Assembly: GCA_023313575.1 (NCBI GenBank)
Contig: JAJTTP010000010.1
Span: 1,674,001 to 1,738,000, forward strand
DNA: 64,000 bases
Direction: 5' to 3'
Source: Eutypella sp. D-1
Lineage: Eukaryota; Ascomycota; Sordariomycetes; Xylariales; Diatrypaceae
Positions 42,331 to 54,500 of the stretch are shown here, in pieces (the first letter of the stretch is position 1; each line of letters begins with the position of its first letter). A model generated the notes under the pieces. The model searched no databases, was not told where the DNA came from, and saw nothing but the letters and a program-made list of their open reading frames with translations. The position numbers and the translations under genes were made by a program.

Positions 42331-44102
42331 ATGGCGTCTAGTCACAATGTAAGTCGAAGCGCGCTTTCATTATTCACGGCGCTCGCCAATCATACATAGA
42401 AGAGAGCAGCCTGCGTAAAACTGTACCTCGACTTGTGTCGCTGACCCGATTGTCCCGCCGAGCAGGATCCTAAGTTGCTATACGCCATCGAAGGCGTCTC
42501 AGCATATCATATCGCAAATGGCAAAGAAGAGTCACTCACGCCCGCTGGGCCGCAGACTTTGTCGCTGCTAATGGTGCCTACCTCGTCGTCCCTCGCGGAT
42601 CCTCCCTCGTACGACGCCGCCACTGGTGCGCAGCCCGAGGACTTCTATCTCCATCTCCACCTACCACCCGAACTAGACCTCCCTCTCCCCGCGACTACAC
42701 AGATCTACCACCAGCCACCGACGAGTTATCTCATCCCGCGCTGGGACCTTGGCCCGGACAGCGGCGCTTTCACACGGCTAAAGTTCCCCACGGTTGGGAG
42801 CCGGAAGGGTTTACAAGAAGATGTGGATACCTTTGAGACGATCCTGGCACAATGCACCGCGTTTCTTGAAAGAGCGCCTCCGCCCAAGACCGGGAAGAAG
42901 GCATCGTCGTCGAGCGCTTCCTCCACCAGGTCATCCCCAACTATGTCCAAGGCCAAACTCCCCGCCGATGAAAAGCTTGCCGCGTACAACCCGGCCGATT
43001 ATAAGCCCGGGCAGGCTTATGTCAAAGGTAGCCATAGCTCTCACCACGGCGGACAAATCGTTCTGGTAGACGAGGAAGACGGACGGGTCCTTGGCGAGCT
43101 AAGCGAGGGCTATGACGTCGTTGAGACCGGCGTGAAGCCTGGTTCGAAAGGTAAGTTCGGCGCTACTGTGACGTCATCCACACCACTAACAGCGTGACAG
43201 ATCCGGTCGAGATCACGCTTCCTGGCGAAGGAGAAGACCCCAACAAACTCGAGGTTGTCCCGGCCTCTGCGGAAGCCCTGGAGATCGAGTTACATCCCGC
43301 CTACCAGAAGTCGTTCCTCGTGTCCAAGGCGACGTACGCGTCGCGCCTGATCGTTACGACCTCAGATCTCGTATCGAAGGCGATGCAGGGCGGCTCGGAG
43401 ACGTTCGTGAAGAACACGAAGCCCGTCAACAAGCCGGTAAGCTTCAAGCCCGCGACGCACGACCGGGTGCGCAAGATCGGCAAGTTCTCGGGCGACGTGG
43501 CCGGCCTGTCGGCGAAAACCGTCGGGCAGGTGACCAAGGTGGCGCAGAACATAGGGGCTTCGCTCGCCGGCAAGGGGAACAAGGACCGGGCCGGCAAGCG
43601 GGGCTACGGGCCCGACGGCCAGCCCATCGACGACTTTAAGCCCGGCCTGCTCAACAAGAGCATGATGGCCTTCACCACGGTCGCGGACGGGATCGAGTTC
43701 GCGGCCCGGAACCTGATGACCTCGGCCTCCTCGTCCGCCACTCACATGGTCACCCACAGGTGGGGCGACGAGGCCGGCGAGCTGTCGCGACACCTCGGCG
43801 GCAGCGCCAAGAACGTCGGCCTGGTCTACATCGACGTGACGGGCGTCTCCAGGCGCGCCATCGTCAAGGCCGTCGGCAAGGGCATGGTGATCGGCAAGGT
43901 CAAGGGCGGGGGCGAGATCATCGTCGGTGACGACACCTCCGCCGACCAGTTGGACCCCGCCAACCCCGCCAACGCTGCCAACGGAACCGGAACCGGAACC
44001 GGAACCGGAACCGGTCGTCCGACTCCCAGCCGTAGCAACACCAACAACCTACTAAAGGACACGGCGAGCGTCAGCAGCGTGTCGACGCGGACGGCGAAAT
44101 GA
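42331..44102 (+). CDS. Spartin-like protein with senescence domain
   Basis: Three exons (42331-42348, 42466-43150, 43201-44102) give 534 residues; the first exon encodes only MASSHN. The N-terminal half starts DPKLLYAIEGVSAYHI and continues with TPAGPQTLSLLMVPTSS. The C-terminal half contains the senescence/spartin-associated domain: SKATYASRLIVTTSDLVSKA, then PVNKPVSFKPATHDRVRKIG and a series of Ala/Gly-rich amphipathic helices ending in YIDVTGVSRRAIVKAVGKGM. Relatives act on lipid droplets and endosomal membranes; fungal function is inferred only. A repeat of GGAACC units at about 43982-44012 encodes an alternating Gly-Thr stretch near the C-terminus, a likely length polymorphism. Confidence 0.88.
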
Positions 44103-45534
44103 GGCATGCGGTTCCGTCAACCTTGCTTTCCCCCCTCCGCTGGCGGTAGTAATATGACTTGATGATGAATGAACGGTATATTTAGGCTATTTTGAAATGG
44201 AGTTCGAGCAAGCTTTTTTTTTTTTCTTCAACTAGATGAATATATATGCGTATGCACTTCTCGCAAGGAGAAAGAAACACCTGACTTTGGTGGCGGGTGA
44301 AGTTTTTACGGAACGCCGGACGTAGGAGAAATGGCTATGGATTTATTATGGATGCTGATTTGATGTTGTCACGTTTTCTGTCAGCCTGTATCCATATGTA
44401 GGCCCGCCCAATTACTAGCTGCCTCCATTTTATATGTATGTAGATCCCTTTGAGTTCATCAAACCAGACTACTGCAAATGAGATCAGCTACATGTACATG
44501 TAGGTTTTAAAGTTCGTCAATGAAAGAAAATCGTGACGAATTGGATCTATACGTACGAAGGCAGTGTTTAATCAAAATCATAGACCTTTCCCAAAAAAAA
44601 AAATTTTTAATAATAATAATAAAACTTAATACTAGATAGGTATATCCGGAGAGGATAAAAAGTGTACGAAGTAAACAACCCAGGTTGCCGTTTAATTGTA
44701 GATTGTTAGGTTGCTCTTAGAATCACGTGACATATCTTAATTTAAAACGCGGTTTACCTCCTTAAGCACTGATTGATAGAAAGCGCGACTGATAATGAGA
44801 CTTTTAATTATTTTGCTGTTTATCGACACGGGCGGGTTGGCATGTGATCAATTCCTTCCTGCTAGAGATGCCACAACACTAGCTTTAGCTAGCCCAATTC
44901 AATCGCAATTCGAATACACACATTAGCTAAGCTTTATAGTTCTAAAGCTACCATACCCGCCTAAGAGATCCGTTCTTCTACATCCATAGGTTGTTGCGGG
45001 TAATACAAACATTCCAAGGTGTACCTAGGTATATATCTATGGATATGACGCATTTGTAGCGCGAACTTTATTCTGCGACAACCACCTGCGCCTGCCTGCC
45101 TACACAGGTATACAGGTATGTAGGTCGGCAAGCCGGTACCGATAGAGTGGCAAGCGATCAAAATCCCGACTCGGCAGGACGTCCACTGGCTTTCATTCCC
45201 TTTTATACATGGATGGCAGCATAACACAAACTTAAACGTACTGTATACAATTTCTCTCGACCCAATTGGCAATCGCAAACCAGGGGAAGCTTTGAACTAC
45301 CACCCAACCTTGAGATACACCACACGGGTCAAGAGATAGTTGCTTCGATGTGCCGTTTTGAATGCCTCGGAGTCATTATCCTTCTCCTGCAAGATATCGG
45401 CGATAAAATAGCTGCATTCAAGAGATCATCACATCGTCGCCGAGGGGGGTAATGAATAATCCGTTCAAATTTCATAAGTGTATTAAAGACAACGACAACT
45501 AACATAGAGACACTAGATCGAGACCAACCTCAAG
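44103..45534. other. Intergenic, AT-rich
   Basis: Spacer between two plus-strand genes. An A-run followed by a T-run and TAATAA repeats lie at about 44593-44630, and a TACCTAGGTA motif at about 45023. No gene is supported. Confidence 0.6.
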
Positions 45535-47985
45535 ATGCTCCACGAGATCCTGTTATCACTGTCGGGACATCCGTCACCCCTACTGAGGAATGACTTCAGC
45601 GACCCCAAATCCCAGGCCGTGTTGTCGCCGCCGGAACGGGACCTCTTGAGGACCGTGGCGCATTTGGGTGACCTGCATTGCAAGCTGATTGCTCGGACAG
45701 CCGAGATCAGCACCTCCCACCCCTCCGTCATCTGCCGCGCGGTCTCTACCGCCATCAAGTCTACCCACCTTGCCGCCTTTCAAAGGAAGATCCTCGAGGT
45801 GGAGGACGGCGTCCTCCGGAAGGACGCCACCCTTGTCGGCGCCTACAACATCGTGCCCCTGACCGCTGTCATCGGCGAGTTTTCCGGTTGGACCCGTCGC
45901 CTCGAGTGGCTCTGGGAGATCACGCAGTTCATGCACAGCGACAAGAAGGCATCTTCATCTTCACCTCCGTGCCGGGCGGCCAACCTCATCGATAAATTGA
46001 GGGGAGAGCTCCAGACCGGTTATGCCGATGTTGGGGAGACGGCCTTGAGCCTAGTTAGAGTCGCCGAAGCTGCGTGGTTGAAACAGATATCGGCTTGGGT
46101 CTTATACGGACGGATACCCACGCTAGGCGAAGATGATTTCTTCATCCGCGAAGACAGAAATGACGAGCAGGTAAGCGTGTTTAATAGATGTAATCTATCC
46201 CCATGCCTCTCTCTTACATGTGTGACCCAGGGCTACTCGATTGATTATAACCTCTTGCCTTCCTTCGTGACGCATTTTACGGCAAATTCGATGCTGTTCA
46301 TCGGCGCTTCTTTAAATCATATTCGATCCAGAAACACCATGGACACTAGCGGTAGCGATCTTAGAAACCTATCCATCCCACTACAGGAACTCTCGAGCCT
46401 CACCTTCCCCCTCAGCAGCCCGATGCTCTCCAAAGCCATCACATCCATCCGGCTGCATTTGTCGCGGACCGTCCTACAAAAGCTCCTACCCCTAAGCAGG
46501 GTCCTCGAGACCTTACAGCTCCTGCGAGAGTTCTTCCTACTAGGCCGTGGCGAATTCGCCATGGCCCTCACGCAGCAGGCCGACGAGAAGATCCGCAGCC
46601 GCTGGAGGCGCGCCGACAACCTCGCCTACGAGAAGCGCGACGGCTTCGGCACCATTGTTATCAAGGAGGGCGAGGTCACCGCGGCCCTCAACAGGACCTG
46701 GGCTGCGCTCGGCGCCATGCAGGGTGAGCACGCCGAAGAGGATGAGGATCTCGAGCTTGCGAGGGACCTGCTCCGTCTCGAGCTTGTGAAGCCGAAGACG
46801 TCCACACCGAAGAAGGCGAGGATGGAGGTTGGCCGACAGGTCGCCGACAGCATCGTGACAACACCGTTCCACAATCTCCTATTCTCCGTACCCGTGGTGC
46901 TCACGATGCAGGTCCCGCCCCCGCTGGACCTGTTCCTATCGAACTCTGACCTCGAAACCTACACGGCTATTAACTCGTACCTGCTCGCCATTCGGCGGGC
47001 CCACCTACGCCTCACAGACCTATGGAAGGTTACGTCGCTCCGGCGCCAACACCCGGCGCCGCCGCGGCCACCGTACAGCCTAACGCGGGGCGGGGCTACG
47101 AAGACGCGCACTCTCCGCGAACGTCACGCTGCGCGATCATTGGTCATGCGCGGGCCCTGGAGCACTAGCAGCGCCGCCATTTTCTTCCTCGCCGAGACCG
47201 AGGCCTACCTGCAGGTTGAGGTCGTCGAGGGTCTCTGGGACCACTTCCATACCTGGGTCCTCGGGAAGCCCGACACCACACAGCGGCACCGGCCCGCAAC
47301 CCCCTCAAACACTGCGCCGTCTACCATTGACGGAGGAGCCGGTGACGGGCACCTAAGGGGCAACGACGACCAGCAACAACAGCATGACCCGCAGACCCTC
47401 TCAGCAGCACACAGACGCTACCTCCGGGCGTTAACGCGACGTCTATTACTAACGCGTCCGTCACCCTCCCCGTTATCATCCTCTTTCTCGTCGACCACCG
47501 CCGCCCCCACGATAACGACGACCACGACGCCATTCGCCGACGCGCTCCACGCGCTACTGGTGCACGTAGACCACCTGGTGGCGCTGGTACGGCGGCTAGA
47601 CGGGATCTGGCGGTCGGCGGACCTGGAGGCGGACGAGGGCGTGGTTGACGCGTTCTCGAACCTCGAGGCCGAAGAGCGCGACGTCCGCGCCTCCCTCCGC
47701 GACGTCGAGGGCCGCCTAAAGCGCGCCGTGGGCGCCGCCGTCGATGCCCTGCGCGCCCTCAGCGTCGACTCCGCTTTCCTCGCCCAGCTCGAGGGCGAGG
47801 GCGACGACGACGACGATGGTGACGACGGCGGTGGTGCGGAAGGGGACGAGGACGAAAATACCAGGTATAGACCCCGTCGCATCGGCGGCGTCGATCGCTT
47901 GTTGATGAAGCTTGATTTTGGCGTCTGGTTTGATGGTGTTGATGGCGCGGACCGTGAGGGAGGGTTTGTCGATGACGGCTTCTGA
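45535..47985 (+). CDS. Gamma-tubulin complex component GCP4 (Spc97/Spc98 family)
   Basis: GCP4 is part of the gamma-tubulin ring complex that nucleates microtubules. The frame begins MLHEILLSLSGHPSPLLRND, the characteristic GCP start, then LSPPERDLLRTVAHLGDLHCKL. The N-terminal grip1-like region includes YNIVPLTAVIGEFSGWTRRLEWLWEI. The C-terminal grip2-like region includes PLSRVLETLQLLREFFLLGRGEF, VTAALNRTWAAL and PPPLDLFLSNSDLETYTAIN. A stretch at 46171-46230 has a GTAAGC donor and CCCAG acceptor and interrupts the conserved sequence between NDEQ and GYSIDYNLLPS, so it is an intron even though it is 60 nt long and stop-free. Spliced length is 796 residues; retention would give 816. The C-terminal part carries Thr-, Ser- and Asp-rich low-complexity inserts. 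Confidence 0.88.
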   Translation: MLHEILLSLSGHPSPLLRNDFSDPKSQAVLSPPERDLLRTVAHLGDLHCKLIARTAEISTSHPSVICRAVSTAIKSTHLAAFQRKILEVEDGVLRKDATLVGAYNIVPLTAVIGEFSGWTRRLEWLWEITQFMHSDKKASSSSPPCRAANLIDKLRGELQTGYADVGETALSLVRVAEAAWLKQISAWVLYGRIPTLGEDDFFIREDRNDEQVSVFNRCNLSPCLSLTCVTQGYSIDYNLLPSFVTHFTANSMLFIGASLNHIRSRNTMDTSGSDLRNLSIPLQELSSLTFPLSSPMLSKAITSIRLHLSRTVLQKLLPLSRVLETLQLLREFFLLGRGEFAMALTQQADEKIRSRWRRADNLAYEKRDGFGTIVIKEGEVTAALNRTWAALGAMQGEHAEEDEDLELARDLLRLELVKPKTSTPKKARMEVGRQVADSIVTTPFHNLLFSVPVVLTMQVPPPLDLFLSNSDLETYTAINSYLLAIRRAHLRLTDLWKVTSLRRQHPAPPRPPYSLTRGGATKTRTLRERHAARSLVMRGPWSTSSAAIFFLAETEAYLQVEVVEGLWDHFHTWVLGKPDTTQRHRPATPSNTAPSTIDGGAGDGHLRGNDDQQQQHDPQTLSAAHRRYLRALTRRLLLTRPSPSPLSSSFSSTTAAPTITTTTTPFADALHALLVHVDHLVALVRRLDGIWRSADLEADEGVVDAFSNLEAEERDVRASLRDVEGRLKRAVGAAVDALRALSVDSAFLAQLEGEGDDDDDGDDGGGAEGDEDENTRYRPRRIGGVDRLLMKLDFGVWFDGVDGADREGGFVDDGF

Positions 47986-48749
47986 GAATATTTCATCGGT
48001 TGAATAGTTGCAATTTCTGGGCGTTTACGTATGTGTGTGAGTGTGTGTGCCAAACTTACGAGGACCAGCTTCAGAGCCTCGTGAAGTTTGGTCTCGACTT
48101 GTTCGCGAAAATAACGTGATACGGCCCTCTTATGCCTTTCTACATATTATGCAGCTTGCGCTCGGTACATATTTGAGTATAGGAGGGGGCGGGTTCACAT
48201 CGGCGGAGCTTGTCTTCCTAGGGGAAGGATACTCAGCCCGCGGGGATTGCACTCTAATACAAAACAATACTCTCTGCCCAGCTCTATGGCTCTGAAGTGA
48301 CCTTTGTAAGAAACATGTTGTTACACTTAGGCTCTTGCAGCGCAGTCTTTAACTCTGTTACACCTGGTTTTCGGGTATGTTTCTTTTTTGCCCATTTTCT
48401 TATTCGTGATGATGCTAGGAAAGTCTATGCGGGGTATCAATAAATCGAACGATTCGGGGATTCATGCCAAAAGTCAAAAGACTGCTGCTACTCCTCCATG
48501 AACGCGTACGGCCCAGTTCTTTGCGAAACGGCTAGCTCTATATCTTCGGTGATGAACAGCAGTCTCGTGTCTGTTAAGCATGTCAGAATAAGGGGATTAA
48601 GGGGATTAAGGCAACATAGAGAGAGCGAGCTTACGCTGCTGATCTAGACCGCCATCTCCGCGGCCGAGCCACGAGCAATCCCGGCTGCCCCGGCGTGCGG
48701 AGATCCCTAGAGAGTTCCTCATTCAGCATCAAGAGCACCGCCCGCTCAT
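47986..48749. other. Convergent intergenic region
   Basis: This lies between GCP4 (+) and the histidine phosphatase (-). A minus-strand frame at 48631-49449 is a shadow of the phosphatase gene. No other feature. Confidence 0.6.
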
Positions 48750-49637
48750 TCATGGGCCTGCGGCAGCATCTGCCTCCTCCACCACATCCTCCCACTCCGC
48801 CTCCGCGGCGAAAATAGCGTGCATCTCGGCCCGGTCGGCCGCGGTGTCCCGGAGGCGCATGTTTTCGGCTAGGGTCGGCTGCGGCGGCGAGAGCCCGGAC
48901 CGCGCGCCGCGACGCTCGACACTCTGCGCCGTCTCGACCAGCGTGGCGTCGTCGTCCCCATCCCCCTCCGCGAAGCGGAACGATCTGACCTCCGCGTTCC
49001 GCCACCCTGTGTTGTTGTGCTCGCTGACCCCGCTGAAGTCGCCCGTCAGCCAGTGCACGAACTCGCCGTGCGTCACCACCACGATGCGCAGCTCGTTTCG
49101 GTCCTCGTCTCCCATCCCACTCCCGCCACTGCGTGTGAGTCTCTGCGTGGATGCGGATGATGATGCGCTGGAGCTCGCGGCGAGAGAGCGCGCCAGGTCG
49201 CGCAGCCATATACGCGCCCATCTCGCGCGGTCGTCGACCTTGGTCGCGTCCGGCGCGAAGGGGGTGTCGGGCCCCTTGAGGTACCAGTCCTCGCCGCCGA
49301 GAAGCGCGGTGTCGATGTACTCGCCGAAGACCTCGCGGAGCACGGCGGCGGGCGAGCCCGTGCCGCTCGGCGACGAGTTGACCTCCTGGAGCTCGGGGAG
49401 CAGCGTGATGCGCGCGCCCCGCGCGATCGGCCGGCGGAACGCCCGGCACGCCGTCTCGATCGTGCGCCGCATCGGCGACGCCACAATCCGCGCCACCTGG
49501 TTCCCGTACGGGTATGCCGCCGCGAGCCGCGACGCCTGCTGTCGGCCCTCTGCCGTTAGGCCCGGGTCGCTGAGGTGCGACCCTTGTATGTTGTGCGCCG
49601 CCTCCGCGTGGCGGATGATGTCGATGATGGGGGCCAT
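48750..49637 (-). CDS. Histidine phosphatase (phosphoglycerate-mutase-like) superfamily protein
   Basis: An intronless frame of 295 residues starting MAPIIDIIRHAEAAHN. The catalytic RHA motif (His 10) replaces the common RHG, as in many fungal members. LTAEGRQQASRLAAAYP, IVASPMRRTIETA and LQEVNSS follow. The second catalytic His is in VVVTHGEFVHWLTGDF, followed by NTGWRNAEVRSFRF. All expected catalytic elements are present. Such proteins are small cytosolic phosphatases of unknown substrate. The open frame upstream of 49637 lacks an ATG. A Ser/Ala-rich insert (LAASSSASSSAS) lies between the two halves of the fold. The coding region is GC-rich, unlike the flanking spacer. Confidence 0.87.
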   Translation of the reverse strand: MAPIIDIIRHAEAAHNIQGSHLSDPGLTAEGRQQASRLAAAYPYGNQVARIVASPMRRTIETACRAFRRPIARGARITLLPELQEVNSSPSGTGSPAAVLREVFGEYIDTALLGGEDWYLKGPDTPFAPDATKVDDRARWARIWLRDLARSLAASSSASSSASTQRLTRSGGSGMGDEDRNELRIVVVTHGEFVHWLTGDFSGVSEHNNTGWRNAEVRSFRFAEGDGDDDATLVETAQSVERRGARSGLSPPQPTLAENMRLRDTAADRAEMHAIFAAEAEWEDVVEEADAAAGP

Positions 49638-51599
49638 ATTTCGTGTGCCGCTTGCCCTTTTCCTGTTCCTTTGTCTCGGCGGCACGGCGCGTTCTGGTTC
49701 GTCAGGCTCTAGGTAAGGATGTGCAAGGGGAGCACCCAACAGTACTCGTAGTACTATGGCTTGCAGCGGCCTCCCGATGGAGAAAATCCCCCACTCAGTT
49801 TTCAGCTGGGTTGGTCTGAAGATACACTCTTTACACTGGTCAGGCCAGTATGAACGTAGAAAAATCCTGTTTCAAGTGTACCCAGACGTAGCATCGCTGT
49901 AATCCTGGTCTTGTGGCTATGGCCCGTGGATTCCAGAGCGAGCTGATGTCTGTGATAGAGCTCCAGCACGATGCGTTGCTGCCCCCTAGTTATGGTAGTG
50001 TCTGATCCTTAATACTACTGCGTGGCTAGCTGTATGGGTATAGTAGGTAATATATCCTCCCACTTTTATCCCTTTGTCTCCTGTTCCCGTTGGTCCTGAA
50101 TGGGTGCCTTGGGATCATGTCTGTAAAGAGCCTAGGAGAGTTTTTTTTCCTATTGTTGTTGTTGTCTTACACAAATTCATGAAAGCTGTCTGGCTGTGGA
50201 AGTAATGGGGCAAGTTCGTCCTACATTTTTCTCCTAGGGGAAAAAAAAAGGGAACGAACCCACCATGCCACCTTAGGTAAGCAGTAGTTACTGTGGGCTC
50301 GCTCCATAATTCCTAAAACGGAAAGTACCTTAGTAGGTAGCGGGGAGTACTGTAAATATTTAACCTCTGTCCTATACGGTAGCAGCAATATACAAATATA
50401 TACTCGTAGCTTATACAAATTCATATGGCTGTGAAGCCTATACAGATGCGTTAATCACACTAAGCTGGTAATAAATTATCCTGGCCTTCCTGACAGGCTA
50501 GGCTGAGACGCTGTGTCGGCCGTCGATTAGGTCGCATAGGTACCGTATAATTACCTACCACTGAGAGACCTCTGCTGAAACGCGTCAGAAGGCTCAGGCA
50601 GCACGAGTACTGTATGCACAAGGACTCAATAAGCTGAACAGCCTTAGGTGGATAGCTAACTTATCTCCTGGATGTGACGCTGCCTGGTTAATGCAAAGGG
50701 TCTGCCGCCTTGTTGGCGACCCCAGGGGCCGGGGCCGGTACCTACAGAACTGTAGATATAGGGATAATGCATTATTCCAGTAGTGTCTGAATGCCACATC
50801 AGGGTTCTCTCCATAACTACAACTGTATCACATATATCATGATTTGCGACATCAAGATTCGCGACTGAGCCTTTTGGGGCGGCCAATCAATAACCCCTAT
50901 AGTTAGGGACTTGAGGTACAGTACCCCCAAATCCCACATATAGAATCCGTCTCACTACACTTATACGTAACCCATAGGTGTCATAGGATAAGTCAAAGAG
51001 GGCACAAGAACGAGACCGGCCGTTACGTTTCAAGTGGGTGCAATTTGATCCTCTCCATTATATAAAGCTTTCAGCCATTATTACTCCAACTGGGGAAAGG
51101 GTTCAGTTCATGTCTAGGTTTTATCATAATATCGTTTAACTACCGGCCATCATCCACCAACCCTTGAATTATACACTGTCCAGTTTCCTCAACTGATAGG
51201 GCAAGAAGTCACATATAGAGGCATTCTGTGCATATACAGTTTTACATCTACTGCACTTGATCGAGCCTCTTATTGGAACATGAGCCTTCGCAAGGCTTAG
51301 CCTTCCCTTATGTCTATCACCACACTATAACACAAGTTGGAATTATCACACCTTTACCAAAAGCCTGTCATAGGCAATAAGGCGGGTCGAATCGAATTTA
51401 ATATAATACGAGTACATCCAACCACAGTACCAGGCCTCGCCGCAAACCCTGCCGACTTCCATCAAGTTCTCGACATCGACGTCTGAGTCACTGTCCTAAG
51501 TGCCCTAAGTGCCATAACGCCTAAGGGCATGATACACCAATATAAGACGTGCTATGCTGCATTATATTCGGCGACCATTGGCATAATTAAGATCCGACA
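49638..51599. other. Divergent intergenic region
   Basis: A 2 kb AT-rich spacer between the histidine phosphatase (-) and the DUF3433 gene (+). It contains isolated TAGGTA motifs. No gene is supported. Confidence 0.6.
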
Positions 51600-54500
51600 A
51601 TGGGTCCATCGTGGCGTCCGTTCTGGCTCAGACCAGTCGTTCTATCCTCCTTTGGTGTCATCTTCCTTCTGCTCGCTGTTTCACTCGAAATGCTTCTCTG
51701 GACTTCGGATAAAAACAATGGCTTAGTGACAAGCCGGCCTGAGCTTGAGTACATGTGGACCTATATTCCTACAGCAGTTGCAACTGTGCTCGCCGCAGCC
51801 TGGTTTCGAGTTGTCTTCCAGGCTCAGGAAACCGCACCATGGCGTCGCCTGTTAAGCGGGCTTCCGATTAAGGCAGAAGACTCGATTCTCCTTGACTATA
51901 CCTCAATGTCTCAGCCGAAGGCCCTCTTAAAGGCACTCAAGATTCGTGACTGGGCAGTTCTTCTCAGCGTCATGGGCTCATTGTTCTTGCAACTGGTAGT
52001 TGTCCTTTCTACGAAGTTGTTTTCCCTGACATGGACAGAAGTCGAACTCAAACATCATCCAATCATATTAGAGACAGAATTTCAAAGGAATAGCTCGAAC
52101 CTTACTACAGCAGGCACTATCGACTACTATACTGTTTCAGGGCTCTTCTCTGGTAGTCTTTCCTACCCCGCGGGTACCACCAGCGAGTTTGCGTACCAGA
52201 GTATTTATTCCCAGGACAGTATAAATACAGAGCTTCGAGCGACTGTAGATGGATTTGTGGCCGACCTAGAGTGCAAAGATGCATCGATTTCACTTGATTC
52301 CTGGGAAGTAGCCTATGAACACCGCGGCTCTGACTATATTAATGTTACAGTCGCATCGCAGAATTGTCTTTTGAAAACGCATTTCAATGTTTCCTTCATG
52401 GCGTGGTTGGGAGATCAGCCTCTCTCTCAAACATCCGAGATTAATAATGCCGTCCATTTCAGTCGCCAATTGATCGGTCATTGTGACAATAACATCGATG
52501 ATCTCGATGACGGCCGCATAGTGTTTATATCCGGACTTGTGAATTACACATCCAGATTGGCCATTGATGGTACAAACGTCAAAGCAGTACCAGATTCCAT
52601 CCGACTGGTCAGGTCAGCTCAAGCTGTCTGTAAAATGATATATCGGACACCTAGGCTGAATATAGTCCAAAATGGCACCACAGCGCCTAGTGTTTCCCAA
52701 GCAACATACCCTCCAGCTAACCAGGGTCTCAACCTACACCCGTGGTCTATCATGGAAGCTTTGATGAGCTCTATTCCTCATTTGCTAACTATGGGATTTG
52801 AGCACGTCATAGTTGACAAAGTTGCAGTCGACGTTGACCGCTTTGCGCTCAATCTTCTCAGAAGCGGTGTGCCCGTCACTGTCGAGTTATTGTACCAAGA
52901 TCAATTTCTTATGGACCTTATCTCGCGATATTACAAAACCTTCGCCGCCCAGTTAGTCGCGCGTTCATTGATGCAGCCTGTATCCATTGAATCAACAGGC
53001 TCGGCCAAAACAAATACTTACCGGCTGTCTATCAACCGTACAACATGCCGGACTTTAACAGTGCTCTTTTCGCTTCTTACTGTCATCTGCTTGATAAGCT
53101 CCAACTTTAAACCGCAAGTTTCAGCTTTCCCTTACAGCTTGAGTCGAATCCTTGGACTTGCCGCAACCTATAATACTTGGAGCGGCATCATAAACGAAAG
53201 TATATCCATCCTGAGCCCACTCAACGATAAGGAATTTCGTACAGCAATACTTGCCACTGATAAACTTTTCGGTAACAAGTCTAGTGCTGGCAAGGGATTG
53301 AATCGTGCTATTGTTGCTCAGCCTCGAGCCACTCAACAGCAAATTGATCCAAGGACGATTTTAGCAAGGCAGCAGTTCAGGCTCAACAATATTTGCCCTG
53401 CTTTTCTCCGGCCATTTGCCAGCTATTCAGTTGCCGCCTTTTTGGGGTCGTTGATCCTATTGATCGAGCTTATGCTTCATAAATCTCTTCTACATGAAGG
53501 CTTAGGTAGCGTCGATAGTGATGATATTTTACACTACGGAATCACTATTTCCTTCGCACTAGCATTTGGCATACTAGCTTTATGCTTACGATCTATTGAG
53601 TTCGAGCTCCGAACTCTAGCGCCGTATCAATCGATGAAAGGTCTTGCCGTCCCAAAGGCCTCGATAAACTTGGATCTGTTAAACAAGACGGTGCCTCGAA
53701 TTATCCTGTCCGAGATACGATCTTCGAGTTACTGCAGCTTGGCAGCAACAATAACAACACTCGTTGCTTCTCTGCTTACCATATTCCTTACCCCAATGTT
53801 TCAAGCAACTAGGGAATCAAACAAGTCAGCTGTGCAACTGCCTAGTATGGCATCTCTCTACGACCCTCATGTTAATTCAACAAATGAAAAGGCCCCCTCA
53901 ATTTCCCAAGTCACTTTAGAGGGTCTTACTTCGTCTCTTATTCTTCGAAAGAATTTATCGTACCCACAGTTTACATATGAAAATCTTGCATTTCTTCCAA
54001 CTGCTTTTGAAAATCAAGCGGGAGATACGGATGACTCCAATTTCCAAGATGGTGATCTGGGCAGAGTCCACGCTACCCTCCCGGCAGTGCGCACGAACTT
54101 GACATGCACGCCCTATTCCCTAAGTATAATTCGTTGCGATCCCTGTGATCTGGAAACTCAATATGACCCTTTTAGGGGAGCCTGGGACTGTCTTAACGGG
54201 CCCGACATTAACAACGTCACTGATATGAATCGAGCAATAGTTGACCTCAACAGGTCCGAGCATATTTTTGGGAGGACTGCATCTACCGACTTTTGTGGGC
54301 ACTATTTTACATGGGGGCGCATCGAAAGAACTCCCGAGGGAGGTGTGAAATTGAATGCGGCATCCATTTATTGCAACGAAACGGCGGAGATGCTTGACGT
54401 CCATACAACATTCACGAGCCCTAACCTACTTATAGACCCAGCCTACCCGCCTCAACCGGATGAACTATCTACACAAGGCTCCACTATGCGGTATAGAAAA

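Noticed and set aside
48631..49486. Long minus- and plus-strand frames overlapping the histidine phosphatase
   Set aside because: High GC3 creates long open shadows; only the frame with RHA and THGEFVHW motifs is real.
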